This document shows positions 1 to 5,988 of a stretch of DNA of 14,595 bases, in pieces (the stretch's first letter is position 1; each line of letters begins with the position of its first letter). The DNA comes from Candidatus Bathyarchaeota archaeon. Lineage in GTDB: Archaea > Thermoproteota > Bathyarchaeia > TCS64. Below the pieces are notes generated by a model. That model saw only the letters and a program-made list of their open reading frames with translations. It was not told the DNA's origin and ran no database searches. The stretch is taken from assembly GCA_030593155.1 (NCBI GenBank), contig JAUVHT010000007.1, positions 1 through 14,595 of the forward strand, in the 5' to 3' direction. The translations under genes were made by a program, and so were the position numbers.

Positions 1-1
1 G

Positions 2-370
2 TTCGACGGGGACTTGACTACGGTCATGGGCAAACCTTATCCCGAAGCGAGGCTGGATCTCATGGATCTACCCGGCGTCGGACCCAAGACCGCAGACGTC
101 GTCCTCCTGTTCACAGCTGGAAAGGAAGTAGTCCCGGTCGACCGCCACATTTTCCGGATCTCGAAACGCCTCGAGATGGTGTCAGGAAAGGCCTCGTATG
201 ACGAGGTCAGGCTTGCCCTTGAAGCCGCGACTCCGAAAGGGAGACACGAGGATGTCCACGTTCGCTTGATCCAATTTGGGAGAGAGATGTGCAGGGCTCA
301 GAAGCCCAGGTGCTCCGAGTGCTTTTTTTCAGACATTTGCTCATATCCAGAGAAAAATGGAAGGGTTTGA
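2..370 (+). CDS. nth: Endonuclease III (DNA glycosylase/AP lyase), 3' part only
   Basis: Base-excision repair enzyme that removes oxidised pyrimidines and nicks the abasic site. The gene enters from the left edge, open from base 2 in frame, so the N-terminal part (roughly the first 90 residues of the family) is outside the window. Visible residues show the helix-hairpin-helix LPGVGPKTADVV (window residues 23-34) with the expected catalytic lysine in GPKTA (residue 29). The catalytic aspartate follows in VPVDRHIF (residue 47), with the same Lys-Asp spacing of 18 as in E. coli Nth. The C-terminal four-cysteine iron-sulfur loop has the family pattern C-x6-C-x2-C-x5-C, close to the end. The family is clear. 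It lies 365 nt upstream of uL3 and is probably a separate transcription unit. Its stop codon sits in the loop of a small hairpin (361-380). Confidence 0.95.
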   Translation, partial: FDGDLTTVMGKPYPEARLDLMDLPGVGPKTADVVLLFTAGKEVVPVDRHIFRISKRLEMVSGKASYDEVRLALEAATPKGRHEDVHVRLIQFGREMCRAQKPRCSECFFSDICSYPEKNGRV

Positions 371-380
371 CGAGACCCTT
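361..380 (+). terminator. Small hairpin across the nth stop codon
   Basis: AAGGGT (361-366) and ACCCTT (375-380) form a perfect 6-bp stem around an 8-nt loop that contains the TGA of nth. No T-run follows directly, so it is at best a weak candidate for 3'-end formation or mRNA 3' protection. Archaeal termination usually relies on U-tracts rather than stems. Confidence 0.25.
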
Positions 381-426
381 CTGATTCCTATCAACCTTAT
401 TGCGCGCGCGAGTTGTGGTAGAAACG

Positions 427-492
427 ACAACATGGGGTAAATGCATAAAATGTCAGACGAAGCCTCGCTTCGGGTACACTACCCCCATTTGT
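427..492 (+). other. Imperfect long hairpin, possible structured RNA
   Basis: The outer arms are 427-439 and 480-492. ACAA pairs with TTGT, AT with AT, GGGG with CCCC and TA with TA, with one bulged C on each arm. Inside is a perfect 6-bp hairpin, CGAAGC (458-463) with GCTTCG (467-472), closed by a 3-nt loop. TGT (451-453) can also pair with ACA (476-478). The pairing is read directly. Whether it is transcribed and functional (small RNA, nth 3' UTR or regulatory site) is unknown. Confidence 0.35.
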
Positions 493-606
493 ATGTCTGC
501 TGCCTCCTGCGTTTATCGGCGACTTTCATTCCCCCCGTCACGTCCTGCTTATTCACATGCTCAACACCAGGTTATTCCATGAAAACATGAGAGAAGCTAC
601 AGACGA

Positions 607-642
607 ATAATAAATCCCTTTATTATCCAAAAAGGAGTTTTT
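607..642. repeat. Two adjacent A/T inverted repeats upstream of the uL3 promoter
   Basis: ATAATAAA (607-614) and TTTATTAT (619-626) form a perfect 8-bp inverted repeat with the 4-nt spacer TCCC. Directly after it, AAAAA (629-633) and TTTTT (638-642) flank GGAG. Palindromes of this kind before an archaeal promoter could be a regulator-binding site, an upstream terminator or simply A/T-rich DNA. The symmetry is seen; any function is inferred. Confidence 0.4.
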
Positions 643-680
643 CTCATATTTATTCCCTTTTTCCCTCAATACGAATCATT

Positions 681-689
681 TTTATTTTA
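681..689 (+). promoter_or_regulatory. Probable TATA box of the uL3 cluster
   Basis: TTTATTTTA lies in A/T-rich DNA about 50 nt before the uL3 start. With the usual archaeal TATA-to-start distance of about 25 nt, transcription would begin near 708-712 and give a leader of about 25 nt. That leader keeps the strong ribosome binding site GGTGA (724-728), 7 nt before the ATG. A second TATA-like stretch (646-654) further upstream could be an alternative. Confidence 0.5.
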
Positions 690-735
690 GACGCGTTGTT
701 TCTTAACAGCTAATAAAAAATAGGGTGAGATTTAG

Positions 736-1746
736 ATGCCCAGAGTAAGGTCGCCTAAGCGTGGTTCAAGGGCCTTTTCGCCTAGGAAGAGAGCCAAGGA
801 TATCAATGGTAGAGTGAGATTCTGGCCCGAAACTACCGGCGACCCTCATCTCCTAGGGTTTGCGGGTTATAAAGCTGGCATGACCCACGTTTTCGTCATA
901 GAGGACAGGGACAGAGCCCCAGACTTTGGCACCGAGTTGAAGAACGCAGCCACGGTGTTGGATGTGCCTCCCATGATGATCATAGGCATGAGGGCATACG
1001 AGAAGACCTATGATGGGCTAAAGGTCCTTTCCGAGGCGTGGATGCAGGATCTTCCTGTAGACATCTACAGAACGGTCAAGACTCATGGAGAGAAGGCCCC
1101 CAAGAAAAACCTGAAAAAGATGGAAAACATGTTAGACCATGTGGCGCATCTTAGAGTGATTGCCGCCACTCAGCCTCGCTTGGCAAGCGTCTCGAAGAAA
1201 AAGCCCGACATATTTGAGATAGCCCTCGGAGGAGGCTCCATCGAGGATCAATTCGATTATGCGAAGGGCCTTCTCGGGGAGACCATCAACGTGTCGGACG
1301 TCTTCGACGCCGGGGAATCCATTGACGTCATCGGCGTCACGAAAGGGAAGGGGTTCCAGGGCCCGGTGAAGCGCTGGGGCGTCAGGATCCTACAACACAA
1401 ATCCAGGAAGACCAAGAGGGGTGTTGCCTCCATCGGACCCTGGAAGCCGAGGAGGGTCATGCCGGGGGTCCCAAGGGCGGGTCAGATGGGCTTACATAAC
1501 AGGGTGGAGCATAACAAGAGGATATTGCTCATGGGCTCGGACTCCGAACGGGTCAATCCTAAGGGAGGGTTCAAGAATTACGGCGAGGTGAGGGGTGACT
1601 ATGTCCTCCTCAAAGGCAGCGTCATGGGCCCCTCGAAAAGGCTGATCAAACTCCGTAAGGCGGCGAGGACTTCAAGGTATCCCTCTGAAGCCCCCCAGGT
1701 AACATATCTGAACACCGAGTTCGGCAGACAGGCGGAGGACGACTAG
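736..1746 (+). CDS. rpl3: Large-subunit ribosomal protein uL3 (L3)
   Basis: Early-assembling 23S rRNA-binding protein whose loops reach toward the peptidyl transferase centre. At 336 aa it has the long archaeal/eukaryotic form. Family hallmarks are the basic N-terminus (MPRVRSPKRGS), LGFAGYKAGMTHV near residue 40, GVTKGKGFQGPVKRWGVR near 200, and the block GPWKPRRVMPG...GQMGLHN around 235-255. The ATG is well supported by GGTGA 7 nt upstream and by the conserved N-terminus. This is the first gene of the cluster, followed after 1 nt by uL4. A TATA-like box lies about 50 nt upstream. Confidence 0.97.
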   Translation: MPRVRSPKRGSRAFSPRKRAKDINGRVRFWPETTGDPHLLGFAGYKAGMTHVFVIEDRDRAPDFGTELKNAATVLDVPPMMIIGMRAYEKTYDGLKVLSEAWMQDLPVDIYRTVKTHGEKAPKKNLKKMENMLDHVAHLRVIAATQPRLASVSKKKPDIFEIALGGGSIEDQFDYAKGLLGETINVSDVFDAGESIDVIGVTKGKGFQGPVKRWGVRILQHKSRKTKRGVASIGPWKPRRVMPGVPRAGQMGLHNRVEHNKRILLMGSDSERVNPKGGFKNYGEVRGDYVLLKGSVMGPSKRLIKLRKAARTSRYPSEAPQVTYLNTEFGRQAEDD

Positions 1747-1747
1747 G

Positions 1748-2521
1748 ATGAGCGTCCCAGTTTTAAACGCCGAGAACGACGTTACCGGCGAGGTAGAGAT
1801 TCCAAAGATTTTCGACACCCCCTACAGGCCTGACGTCATCAAGAAGGCAGTCATCTTCCAGCAGTCCCACGGCTTCCAGCCCCAGGGCAGGGATCCGATG
1901 GCCGGCAAGAGGACCACAGCCGAGTCTTGGGGAACCGGCAGAGGGATGTCCAGGGTGCCCAGGCTCAGGGGGAGCAGCAGGGCCGCCTTCGGCGTCAGTA
2001 TCGTCGGCGGACATGCAGCATTCCCACCCATATCCGCGAAGAAGATCAGGAAAGAGATAAACAGGAAGGAGAGGCGTCTGGCCATCAGAACGGGGATTGC
2101 TGCAACGGCGAAGAGGGAGATCGTGGCTGGCCGGGGCCATGTCATCGACTCGGTAGGGCAGCTGCCCCTCATCGTTGAGGACGGAGTCAGCTCCTTGACC
2201 AGGACCAGAGAGGTGAAAGAGCTGTTCGTCAAACTCGGAGTATGGCCCGATGTAGAGAGGGCGGACAGGAAGAAGATCCGGGCCGGCAGGGGCAAGACTC
2301 GGGGGAGGGGTAAAAAAGTGGGGAAGGGGCCTCTCATCGTCATCACCGAGGACCTTGGAATCGTCAAGGCCGCGTCGAACCTTCCCGGGGTCGACGTGGT
2401 GAAAGTTGAGGACTTGAACGCCGAGCTGCTGGCTCCGGGGGCTCACCCCGGAAGGCTCGTGGTGTGGACCGAGTCGGCCTTCAAATCTCTGGATGAGGTC
2501 TGGGGGGGTGGAGGCTCGTGA
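1748..2521 (+). CDS. rpl4: Large-subunit ribosomal protein uL4 (L4)
   Basis: Large-subunit protein whose long basic loop lines the peptide exit tunnel. At 257 aa it has the usual archaeal size. The loop is seen at about residues 42-95 (GRDPMAGKRTTAESWGTGRG, then VPRLRG and GGHAAFPP). The basic RKEINRKERRLAIRTGIAATA follows near 100-120. The C-terminal half contains a G/R/K-rich segment (about 175-195), then the segment NLPGVDVVKVEDLNAELLAPGAHPGRLVVWT. The ATG lies 1 nt after the uL3 stop. The end overlaps the uL23 start by 4 nt (GTGA). Confidence 0.97.
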   Translation: MSVPVLNAENDVTGEVEIPKIFDTPYRPDVIKKAVIFQQSHGFQPQGRDPMAGKRTTAESWGTGRGMSRVPRLRGSSRAAFGVSIVGGHAAFPPISAKKIRKEINRKERRLAIRTGIAATAKREIVAGRGHVIDSVGQLPLIVEDGVSSLTRTREVKELFVKLGVWPDVERADRKKIRAGRGKTRGRGKKVGKGPLIVITEDLGIVKAASNLPGVDVVKVEDLNAELLAPGAHPGRLVVWTESAFKSLDEVWGGGGS

Positions 2522-2778
2522 AGCCCCACGACGTCATACTGTACCCTCTGATGACCGAGCGCTCGGTCTACATGATTGAGAACGAGAACAAACTAGTCTT
2601 CATAGTCAACATGAAGGCCAACAAGCACGACGTAACCCAGGCGGTGCAGGCCCTCTACGGGGTCGAGGCTGAGAGGGTTAACACCCTCATCACCCGGAAG
2701 AACACCAAGAAGGCCTTCGTCAAGCTCAAAGGCGAATACGACGCCTCCGACCTGGCCATAAGGCTGGGAATACTGTAG
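2518..2778 (+). CDS. rpl23: Large-subunit ribosomal protein uL23 (L23)
   Basis: Protein at the peptide tunnel exit, where SRP and the Sec channel dock. The sequence is 86 aa, a normal archaeal length. It starts MKPHDVILYPLMTERSVYMIE and continues NKLVFIVNMKANKHDVTQAVQALYGVEAERVNT, the conserved uL23 core. The start codon is GTG at 2518, sharing 4 nt with the uL4 stop. No ATG lies near, and homology begins right at this codon, so GTG is the likely start and translation is probably coupled to uL4. Confidence 0.96.
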   Translation: MKPHDVILYPLMTERSVYMIENENKLVFIVNMKANKHDVTQAVQALYGVEAERVNTLITRKNTKKAFVKLKGEYDASDLAIRLGIL

Positions 2779-2787
2779 GGATGAGAG

Positions 2788-3516
2788 ATGGGTAAGAAAA
2801 TAAAGGTTCAGAGACGCGGAAGGGGGACCCCCACGTTCAGGGCGAGCAAGAAGGGGAAGATATCCCCCATAAGATACCCGAAGCAGGGCGCCGAGAGCGT
2901 CAACGGTGTGATCAAAGGCCTACTACACGAGTCCGGCAGGGGAGCACCGCTGCTCCACGTGGTGCTGGAGGATGGAACCCACTATTACACCGCCGCTCCT
3001 GAAGGGGTTTACATCGACCAGCCCGTGAGCTTGGGTGAGGAGGCCCCCCTCCAGGTAGGAAACGTTCGCCCGATAGGTTTCCTCCCAGAGGGCACCATGG
3101 TGTGCAACGTCGAGCTCAGACCCGGAGACGGAGGAAGGATAGCCAGGAGCTCGGGGAGCTTCGCCACAGTCGTATCCCACTCGGACAACAAGACCACCCT
3201 GAAACTACCATCGAAGAGGAACGTGGAGATCTATAAAAACTGCAGGGCGACGATCGGCATAGTATCAGGAGGCGGCCGCAAAGAGAAGCCCTTCCTGAAG
3301 GCCGGGGAGAAGTTCTACGCGAAGAAGGCCAAGGGACAGGTATACCCAGAGACGAAAGGCGTCAAGATGGCCGCCGCGTCCCACCCCCACGGAGGAGGAC
3401 GCCACCGGAGACCCGGAAGCTCGACCACCGTCTCGAGGCACGCGCCACCCGGCGCCAAGGTCGGCCTCATCGCAGCCAGGAACTCGGGGAGGAGGCTGAG
3501 GCGGAGAAGGACCTAG
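2788..3516 (+). CDS. rpl2: Large-subunit ribosomal protein uL2 (L2)
   Basis: Core 23S rRNA-binding protein needed for subunit joining and peptidyl transfer. At 242 aa it has the archaeal size. It begins MGKKIKVQRRGRGTPTFRA, typical of archaeal uL2. The C-terminal HPHGGG motif (about residues 199-204) carries the histidines tied to peptidyl transferase function. It is followed by the basic tail ending GRRLRRRRT. The ATG is preceded by GGGATGAGAG, a purine-rich ribosome binding site, 9 nt after uL23. Confidence 0.97.
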   Translation: MGKKIKVQRRGRGTPTFRASKKGKISPIRYPKQGAESVNGVIKGLLHESGRGAPLLHVVLEDGTHYYTAAPEGVYIDQPVSLGEEAPLQVGNVRPIGFLPEGTMVCNVELRPGDGGRIARSSGSFATVVSHSDNKTTLKLPSKRNVEIYKNCRATIGIVSGGGRKEKPFLKAGEKFYAKKAKGQVYPETKGVKMAAASHPHGGGRHRRPGSSTTVSRHAPPGAKVGLIAARNSGRRLRRRRT

Positions 3517-3526
3517 CCCAAACGCC

Positions 3527-3533
3527 TTAAATA
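3527..3533 (+). promoter_or_regulatory. TATA-like element before uS19
   Basis: TTAAATA lies in the 42-nt gap between uL2 and uS19. A start about 25 nt downstream would fall near 3555, just before the ATG at 3559, giving an almost leaderless message. A GGAGAGG ribosome binding site at 3547-3553 would instead serve transcripts reading through from uL2. An internal promoter is possible but unproven. Confidence 0.3.
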
Positions 3534-3558
3534 GCGGCCGGACGTTGGAGAGGTTGAA

Positions 3559-3948
3559 ATGCCCAAAGAATACCTTTACCGGGGTCGGAAAGAAGAGGAG
3601 CTCAAGACCGTCTCCATGGACGAGTTCATCGGGATGCTCCCCTCCAGGATGCGCAGGAGCCTGCGCAGGGGGATATCCGAGAGACAGCGCATTGTCATCG
3701 AGAAGATCCGCAACTGGACCCCAGACAAGAAGCCGGTGAAGACCCACGCCAGGGACCTCATCGTCCTGCCCGAGATGATGGGGAAGACCGTCCACGTCTT
3801 CAACGGGCAAGAGTTCATCGAGGTCAAGCTGGATATCAAGAAAGTAGGCCACTACCTCGGAGAGTATTCGGTGACAAACAAACCCGTACGCCACGGCCGT
3901 CCCGGAATCGGGGCCTCTAGGAGCTCGATGTACATACCCTTGAAATAG
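3559..3948 (+). CDS. rps19: Small-subunit ribosomal protein uS19 (S19)
   Basis: Protein of the 30S head near the A-site tRNA and the inter-subunit bridge. It is 129 aa. It starts MPKEYLYRGRKEEEL and contains MDEFIGMLPSRMRRSLRRGI. The universal C-terminal block KTHARDLIVLPEMMGKTVHVFNGQEF (split around residues 60-85) follows, then GHYLGEYSVTNKPVRHGRPGIGAS. The ATG is preceded by GGAGAGG at 5-nt spacing. It is the last gene of the first block: a 247-nt A/T-rich gap follows, so the transcript may be divided here. Confidence 0.97.
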   Translation: MPKEYLYRGRKEEELKTVSMDEFIGMLPSRMRRSLRRGISERQRIVIEKIRNWTPDKKPVKTHARDLIVLPEMMGKTVHVFNGQEFIEVKLDIKKVGHYLGEYSVTNKPVRHGRPGIGASRSSMYIPLK

Positions 3949-3995
3949 GATTCTTCGTTTTTCGAATTGTTCTATCATTTCCTGTGATTGTTTAT

Positions 3996-4005
3996 ATGAA
4001 AAAGG
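3996..4005 (+). repeat. Direct repeat copy 1, ATGAAAAAGG before a TATA-like box
   Basis: The 10-mer ATGAAAAAGG is followed after 4 nt by the TATA-like TTTATAG (4010-4016). An identical copy lies at 4143-4152, again just before a TATA-like sequence. The purine-rich A-stretch resembles an archaeal BRE (TFB recognition) element, so this may be the first of two tandem promoters. Function is inferred from position. Confidence 0.35.
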
Positions 4006-4060
4006 ATGATTTATAGATTATTCTGGGCGTTAATCGCATCTTACTCACTTTTATGCGTGC

Positions 4061-4084
4061 AAAACGTGGTGTGCCACGGTTTTT
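4061..4084 (+). terminator. Stem-loop with T-run between uS19 and uL22
   Basis: AAAACGTGG (4061-4069) pairs with CCACG and TTTT (4074-4083), with one bulged G and a TGTG loop. The GC-rich top (GTGG/CCAC) leads directly into five Ts (4080-4084). This is the best terminator-like structure in the window and could end the uL3-uS19 transcript. The quasi-palindrome GTGG-TGTG-CCAC could alternatively be a regulator site. Confidence 0.4.
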
Positions 4085-4142
4085 AAACAATTATTCTGGT
4101 ATAAAAAACGTGTTGAACTTAAATTTCTTCGGTATTTGACAA

Positions 4143-4162
4143 ATGAAAAAGGTTTTTATAAG
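4143..4162 (+). promoter_or_regulatory. Probable promoter of the uL22 transcription unit
   Basis: The second copy of ATGAAAAAGG (4143-4152, BRE-like) runs straight into TTTTTATAAG (4153-4162), a good archaeal TATA box. The expected transcription start is about 4180-4185. That lies after the first in-frame ATG (4175) but before the ATG at 4196, so this promoter argues for the shorter uL22. Confidence 0.5.
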
Positions 4163-4195
4163 GATTGATGTTTAATGCTGGCGTACGGTGCGTAT

Positions 4196-4657
4196 ATGCC
4201 ATCGTGGAAGTATTCAATTCAAGGGCTCGACCCAGACCGGACCGCCATAGCCAGCGGAAGGGATCTGAGGATCTCGCCGAAAGCTGCCAGGGAGATCTGC
4301 CATTATATCAAGGGCATGAGGCTGGACAAGGCCAAGGGCACGCTCCAGGAGGTCGTTGAGCTGAAGAGGCCTGTCCCCTACCGGCGTCACAAGAAGAAGG
4401 TAGCCCACAGGAAGGGTGTGGAGGGATTCGACGCAGGAAGGTTTCCCCAGAAAGCGGCGGGCGAGATCTTGAAATTATTGGACTCGGTCGAGGCCAACGC
4501 CGAGTTTAAGGGTCTCTATACGGACCGTCTCAAGATCATCCACATCGCGGCTCACAGGGCCAGGGTCATCAGGAATTATATCCCCCGAGCCTTCGGGAGG
4601 TCATCGCCGTATTTTAACCACCTGACCCACATCGAGGTCGCCGTCGAGGAGATTTAA
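4196..4657 (+). CDS. rpl22: Large-subunit ribosomal protein uL22 (L22)
   Basis: Tunnel-lining large-subunit protein. From this start it is 153 aa, a normal archaeal length. It begins MPSWKYSIQGLDPDRTAIAS, followed by RDLRISPKAAREICHYIKGM and a VPYRRHKKKVAHRKG segment. The conserved C-terminal KIIHIAAHRARVIRNYIPRAFGRSSPY ends in a strand (THIEVAVEE). I chose ATG 4196 over the in-frame ATG 4175 because archaeal homologs begin around the WKYS block, GGTG lies 5 nt before it, and the TATA box at 4153-4162 would start transcription downstream of 4175. The stop shares one base with the uS3 ATG (TAATG). Confidence 0.95.
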   Translation: MPSWKYSIQGLDPDRTAIASGRDLRISPKAAREICHYIKGMRLDKAKGTLQEVVELKRPVPYRRHKKKVAHRKGVEGFDAGRFPQKAAGEILKLLDSVEANAEFKGLYTDRLKIIHIAAHRARVIRNYIPRAFGRSSPYFNHLTHIEVAVEEI

Positions 4658-5778
4658 TGTCGGTAGTAAAGCGAATAATCCAGGATAACATCGAGAAGGT
4701 AAAGGTCGACGAGCTTCTCGCCGACGAGTACGAGCAGGCCGGGTACGGTGGCATCACCCTCACAAAGACCCCCCTGGGAACCCAGATCAACCTCTTCGCC
4801 ATGAGGCCTGGAAGGGTCATCGGTAAGAGGGGTCGGGCAATCAAGGCGGCTTCTGAACGCCTGGAGAAAGAGCTGGGGCTCCCCAACCCCCAGATAACCG
4901 TGGTCGAGGTGGAGGTGCCCGAGCTCGACCCCCGGATTATGGCCGCGAGGATAGCCAACGCCTTAGAGCGAGGCATCCACTACCGCAGAGCCATATTCTG
5001 GTCCCTCAGGCGCACCATGGAATCCGGGGCCCTAGGCTGCGAGATCCTTCTCAAGGGAAAGCTCAGGAGCGACCGGGGCCGATACGAGAAGGTGAGCGAC
5101 GGCTACATCCCAAAGTCGGGAGAACCCACCCTCAGGTACGTCAAGAGCGCGACGATTCACGTCAAGCAGAAGAAGGGAATCTTCGGCGTGACGGTGACCA
5201 TCGTCCCCCCCGACGCCAAGTTTCCAGACAAGGTGGACCTTTCTGGTCTGCCCGTCATCGAGTACCCCGAAGATGAAATTGAGCTCCCGGAGGGAGTGGA
5301 GCCGGAGGCGCCTGAAGCCGCCGCTGAAGTAGAGGCCGGAGCACCAGAACCAACTCCTGCCGAAACCGCTGCTGCCGAACCGGCTGTCGAGGCCGAGACG
5401 GCACCGCCAGAACAATCCGATGCTGAAGTGACCGAGGTCAAACCCGAAGAGACCGAAACCCCGAAAGAGGAAGCAATAACAATTGAAGTGACCGAAGCAA
5501 CACCAGACGATTCGAAAGTTTCTCCAGAGCCCGCCGAAACTGAGAAGCCTGAAGCTGAGGCCAAAGAAGACCTAGAGGTTGAACCAGTAGTCGAAGTTGG
5601 ATCCGCTGAACCCGAGCCTGAAACAGCAGTAGACGAAGTGGAGACATCTGATGCAGATTCCGCTGAGGAATCGGAAAAAACAGGGGTCGGTGATGACTCA
5701 ACAGCTGGAAAGGTTGACTCTCAGGACGTCGTGACCCCGGATGTTCCCGAAGATGAGAAAAAAGGCGAAGAGGCGTAG
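4657..5778 (+). CDS. rps3: Small-subunit ribosomal protein uS3 (S3) with long acidic C-terminal tail
   Basis: mRNA-entry protein of the 30S head. The core (about residues 1-200) is standard. A type-II KH domain carries GRVIGKRG (residues 52-59, GKRG loop), followed by a C-terminal domain with RAIFWSLRRTMESGALGCEI and the end GVTVTIVPPDAKFP. From about residue 204 to 373 there is an extra, probably disordered tail rich in Glu, Ala, Pro, Thr and Val. By my count it has about 59 D/E, 9 Lys and no Arg or His in 170 residues. Archaeal uS3 is more often 200-260 aa. Glu codons shift from mostly GAG in the core (about 13:3) to a GAA majority in the tail (about 26:19). The frame is uninterrupted, so this is an extension rather than a frameshift. 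uL29 follows after 3 nt. Confidence 0.96.
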   Translation: MSVVKRIIQDNIEKVKVDELLADEYEQAGYGGITLTKTPLGTQINLFAMRPGRVIGKRGRAIKAASERLEKELGLPNPQITVVEVEVPELDPRIMAARIANALERGIHYRRAIFWSLRRTMESGALGCEILLKGKLRSDRGRYEKVSDGYIPKSGEPTLRYVKSATIHVKQKKGIFGVTVTIVPPDAKFPDKVDLSGLPVIEYPEDEIELPEGVEPEAPEAAAEVEAGAPEPTPAETAAAEPAVEAETAPPEQSDAEVTEVKPEETETPKEEAITIEVTEATPDDSKVSPEPAETEKPEAEAKEDLEVEPVVEVGSAEPEPETAVDEVETSDADSAEESEKTGVGDDSTAGKVDSQDVVTPDVPEDEKKGEEA

Positions 5779-5781
5779 CCT

Positions 5782-5988
5782 TTGGCGATTTTAAGAATGA
5801 GTCAGATCCGGGAGATGTCCCCCGAGGAGAGGGTGAGAAGACTCGGCGAGATGAAGACCGAGCTCTCGAAGCTCAGAACCATGATCCACGCAGGGGGCTC
5901 GGTGGAGAACCCGGGGGGGGTTAAAGAGCTCAGGAAGACGATCGCGAGGTTGATGACGGTGATGCGGGAGGAGGAGCTTGGAGCATGA
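5782..5988 (+). CDS. rpl29: Large-subunit ribosomal protein uL29 (L29)
   Basis: Small helical-hairpin protein near the peptide tunnel exit, next to uL23. It is 68 aa. The conserved N-terminus MAILRMSQIREMSPEERVRRL is reached only from the TTG at 5782, so TTG is favoured over the ATG six codons in. The second helix is GGVKELRKTIARLMTVMREEE. The stop overlaps the Rpp29 ATG by 4 nt (ATGA). In many archaea a SUI1/aIF1 gene follows here; none is present. Confidence 0.94.
   Translation: MAILRMSQIREMSPEERVRRLGEMKTELSKLRTMIHAGGSVENPGGVKELRKTIARLMTVMREEELGA

Larger units (their letters stand above)
371..735. other. Intergenic region, nth to uL3
   Basis: This 365-nt stretch has no convincing gene. 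The only sizeable open frame (400-582 +) has a disordered composition, no ribosome binding site and no recognisable family. The left half holds an imperfect hairpin (427-492). The right half, from about 585, turns strongly A/T-rich. It holds two adjacent A/T inverted repeats (607-626 and 629-642), T-tracts, a possible upstream TATA-like stretch (646-654) and the probable TATA box of the ribosomal cluster (681-689). I saw no tRNA-like cloverleaf and no C/D-box signature. Confidence 0.6.
3949..4195. other. A/T-rich intergenic region, uS19 to uL22
   Basis: This gap is long for the middle of a ribosomal protein cluster and contrasts sharply in base composition with the GC-rich genes. It has no credible gene. 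It contains a T-run just after uS19 (3958-3962), TATA-like stretches (3991-3998, 4010-4016, 4099-4107, 4153-4162), a stem-loop (4061-4083) ending in five Ts, a smaller CGCAT/ATGCG stem (4035-4039 with 4053-4057) and a 10-bp direct repeat (3996-4005 and 4143-4152). It most likely holds termination of the upstream unit and one or two promoters for uL22 onward. Confidence 0.6.

Noticed and set aside
400..582. 60-codon plus-strand open frame in the nth-uL3 gap
   Set aside because: It has no ribosome binding site and a scrambled composition. It overlaps the hairpin at 427-492 and matches no family I know.
1763..2446. Minus-strand open frame of 227 codons opposite uL4
   Set aside because: It is a complete shadow of uL4 with Pro/Gly/Leu-rich composition and no recognisable motif.
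3265..3978. Minus-strand open frame of 237 codons opposite uL2 and uS19
   Set aside because: It lies antisense to two conserved genes with certain identity. The product shows no domain and the openness follows from GC-rich third positions.
4175..4195. Longer uL22 beginning at the ATG at 4175
   Set aside because: The TATA box at 4153-4162 predicts transcription starting after this ATG, and homology begins at the second methionine. It stays possible on transcripts from the upstream promoter.
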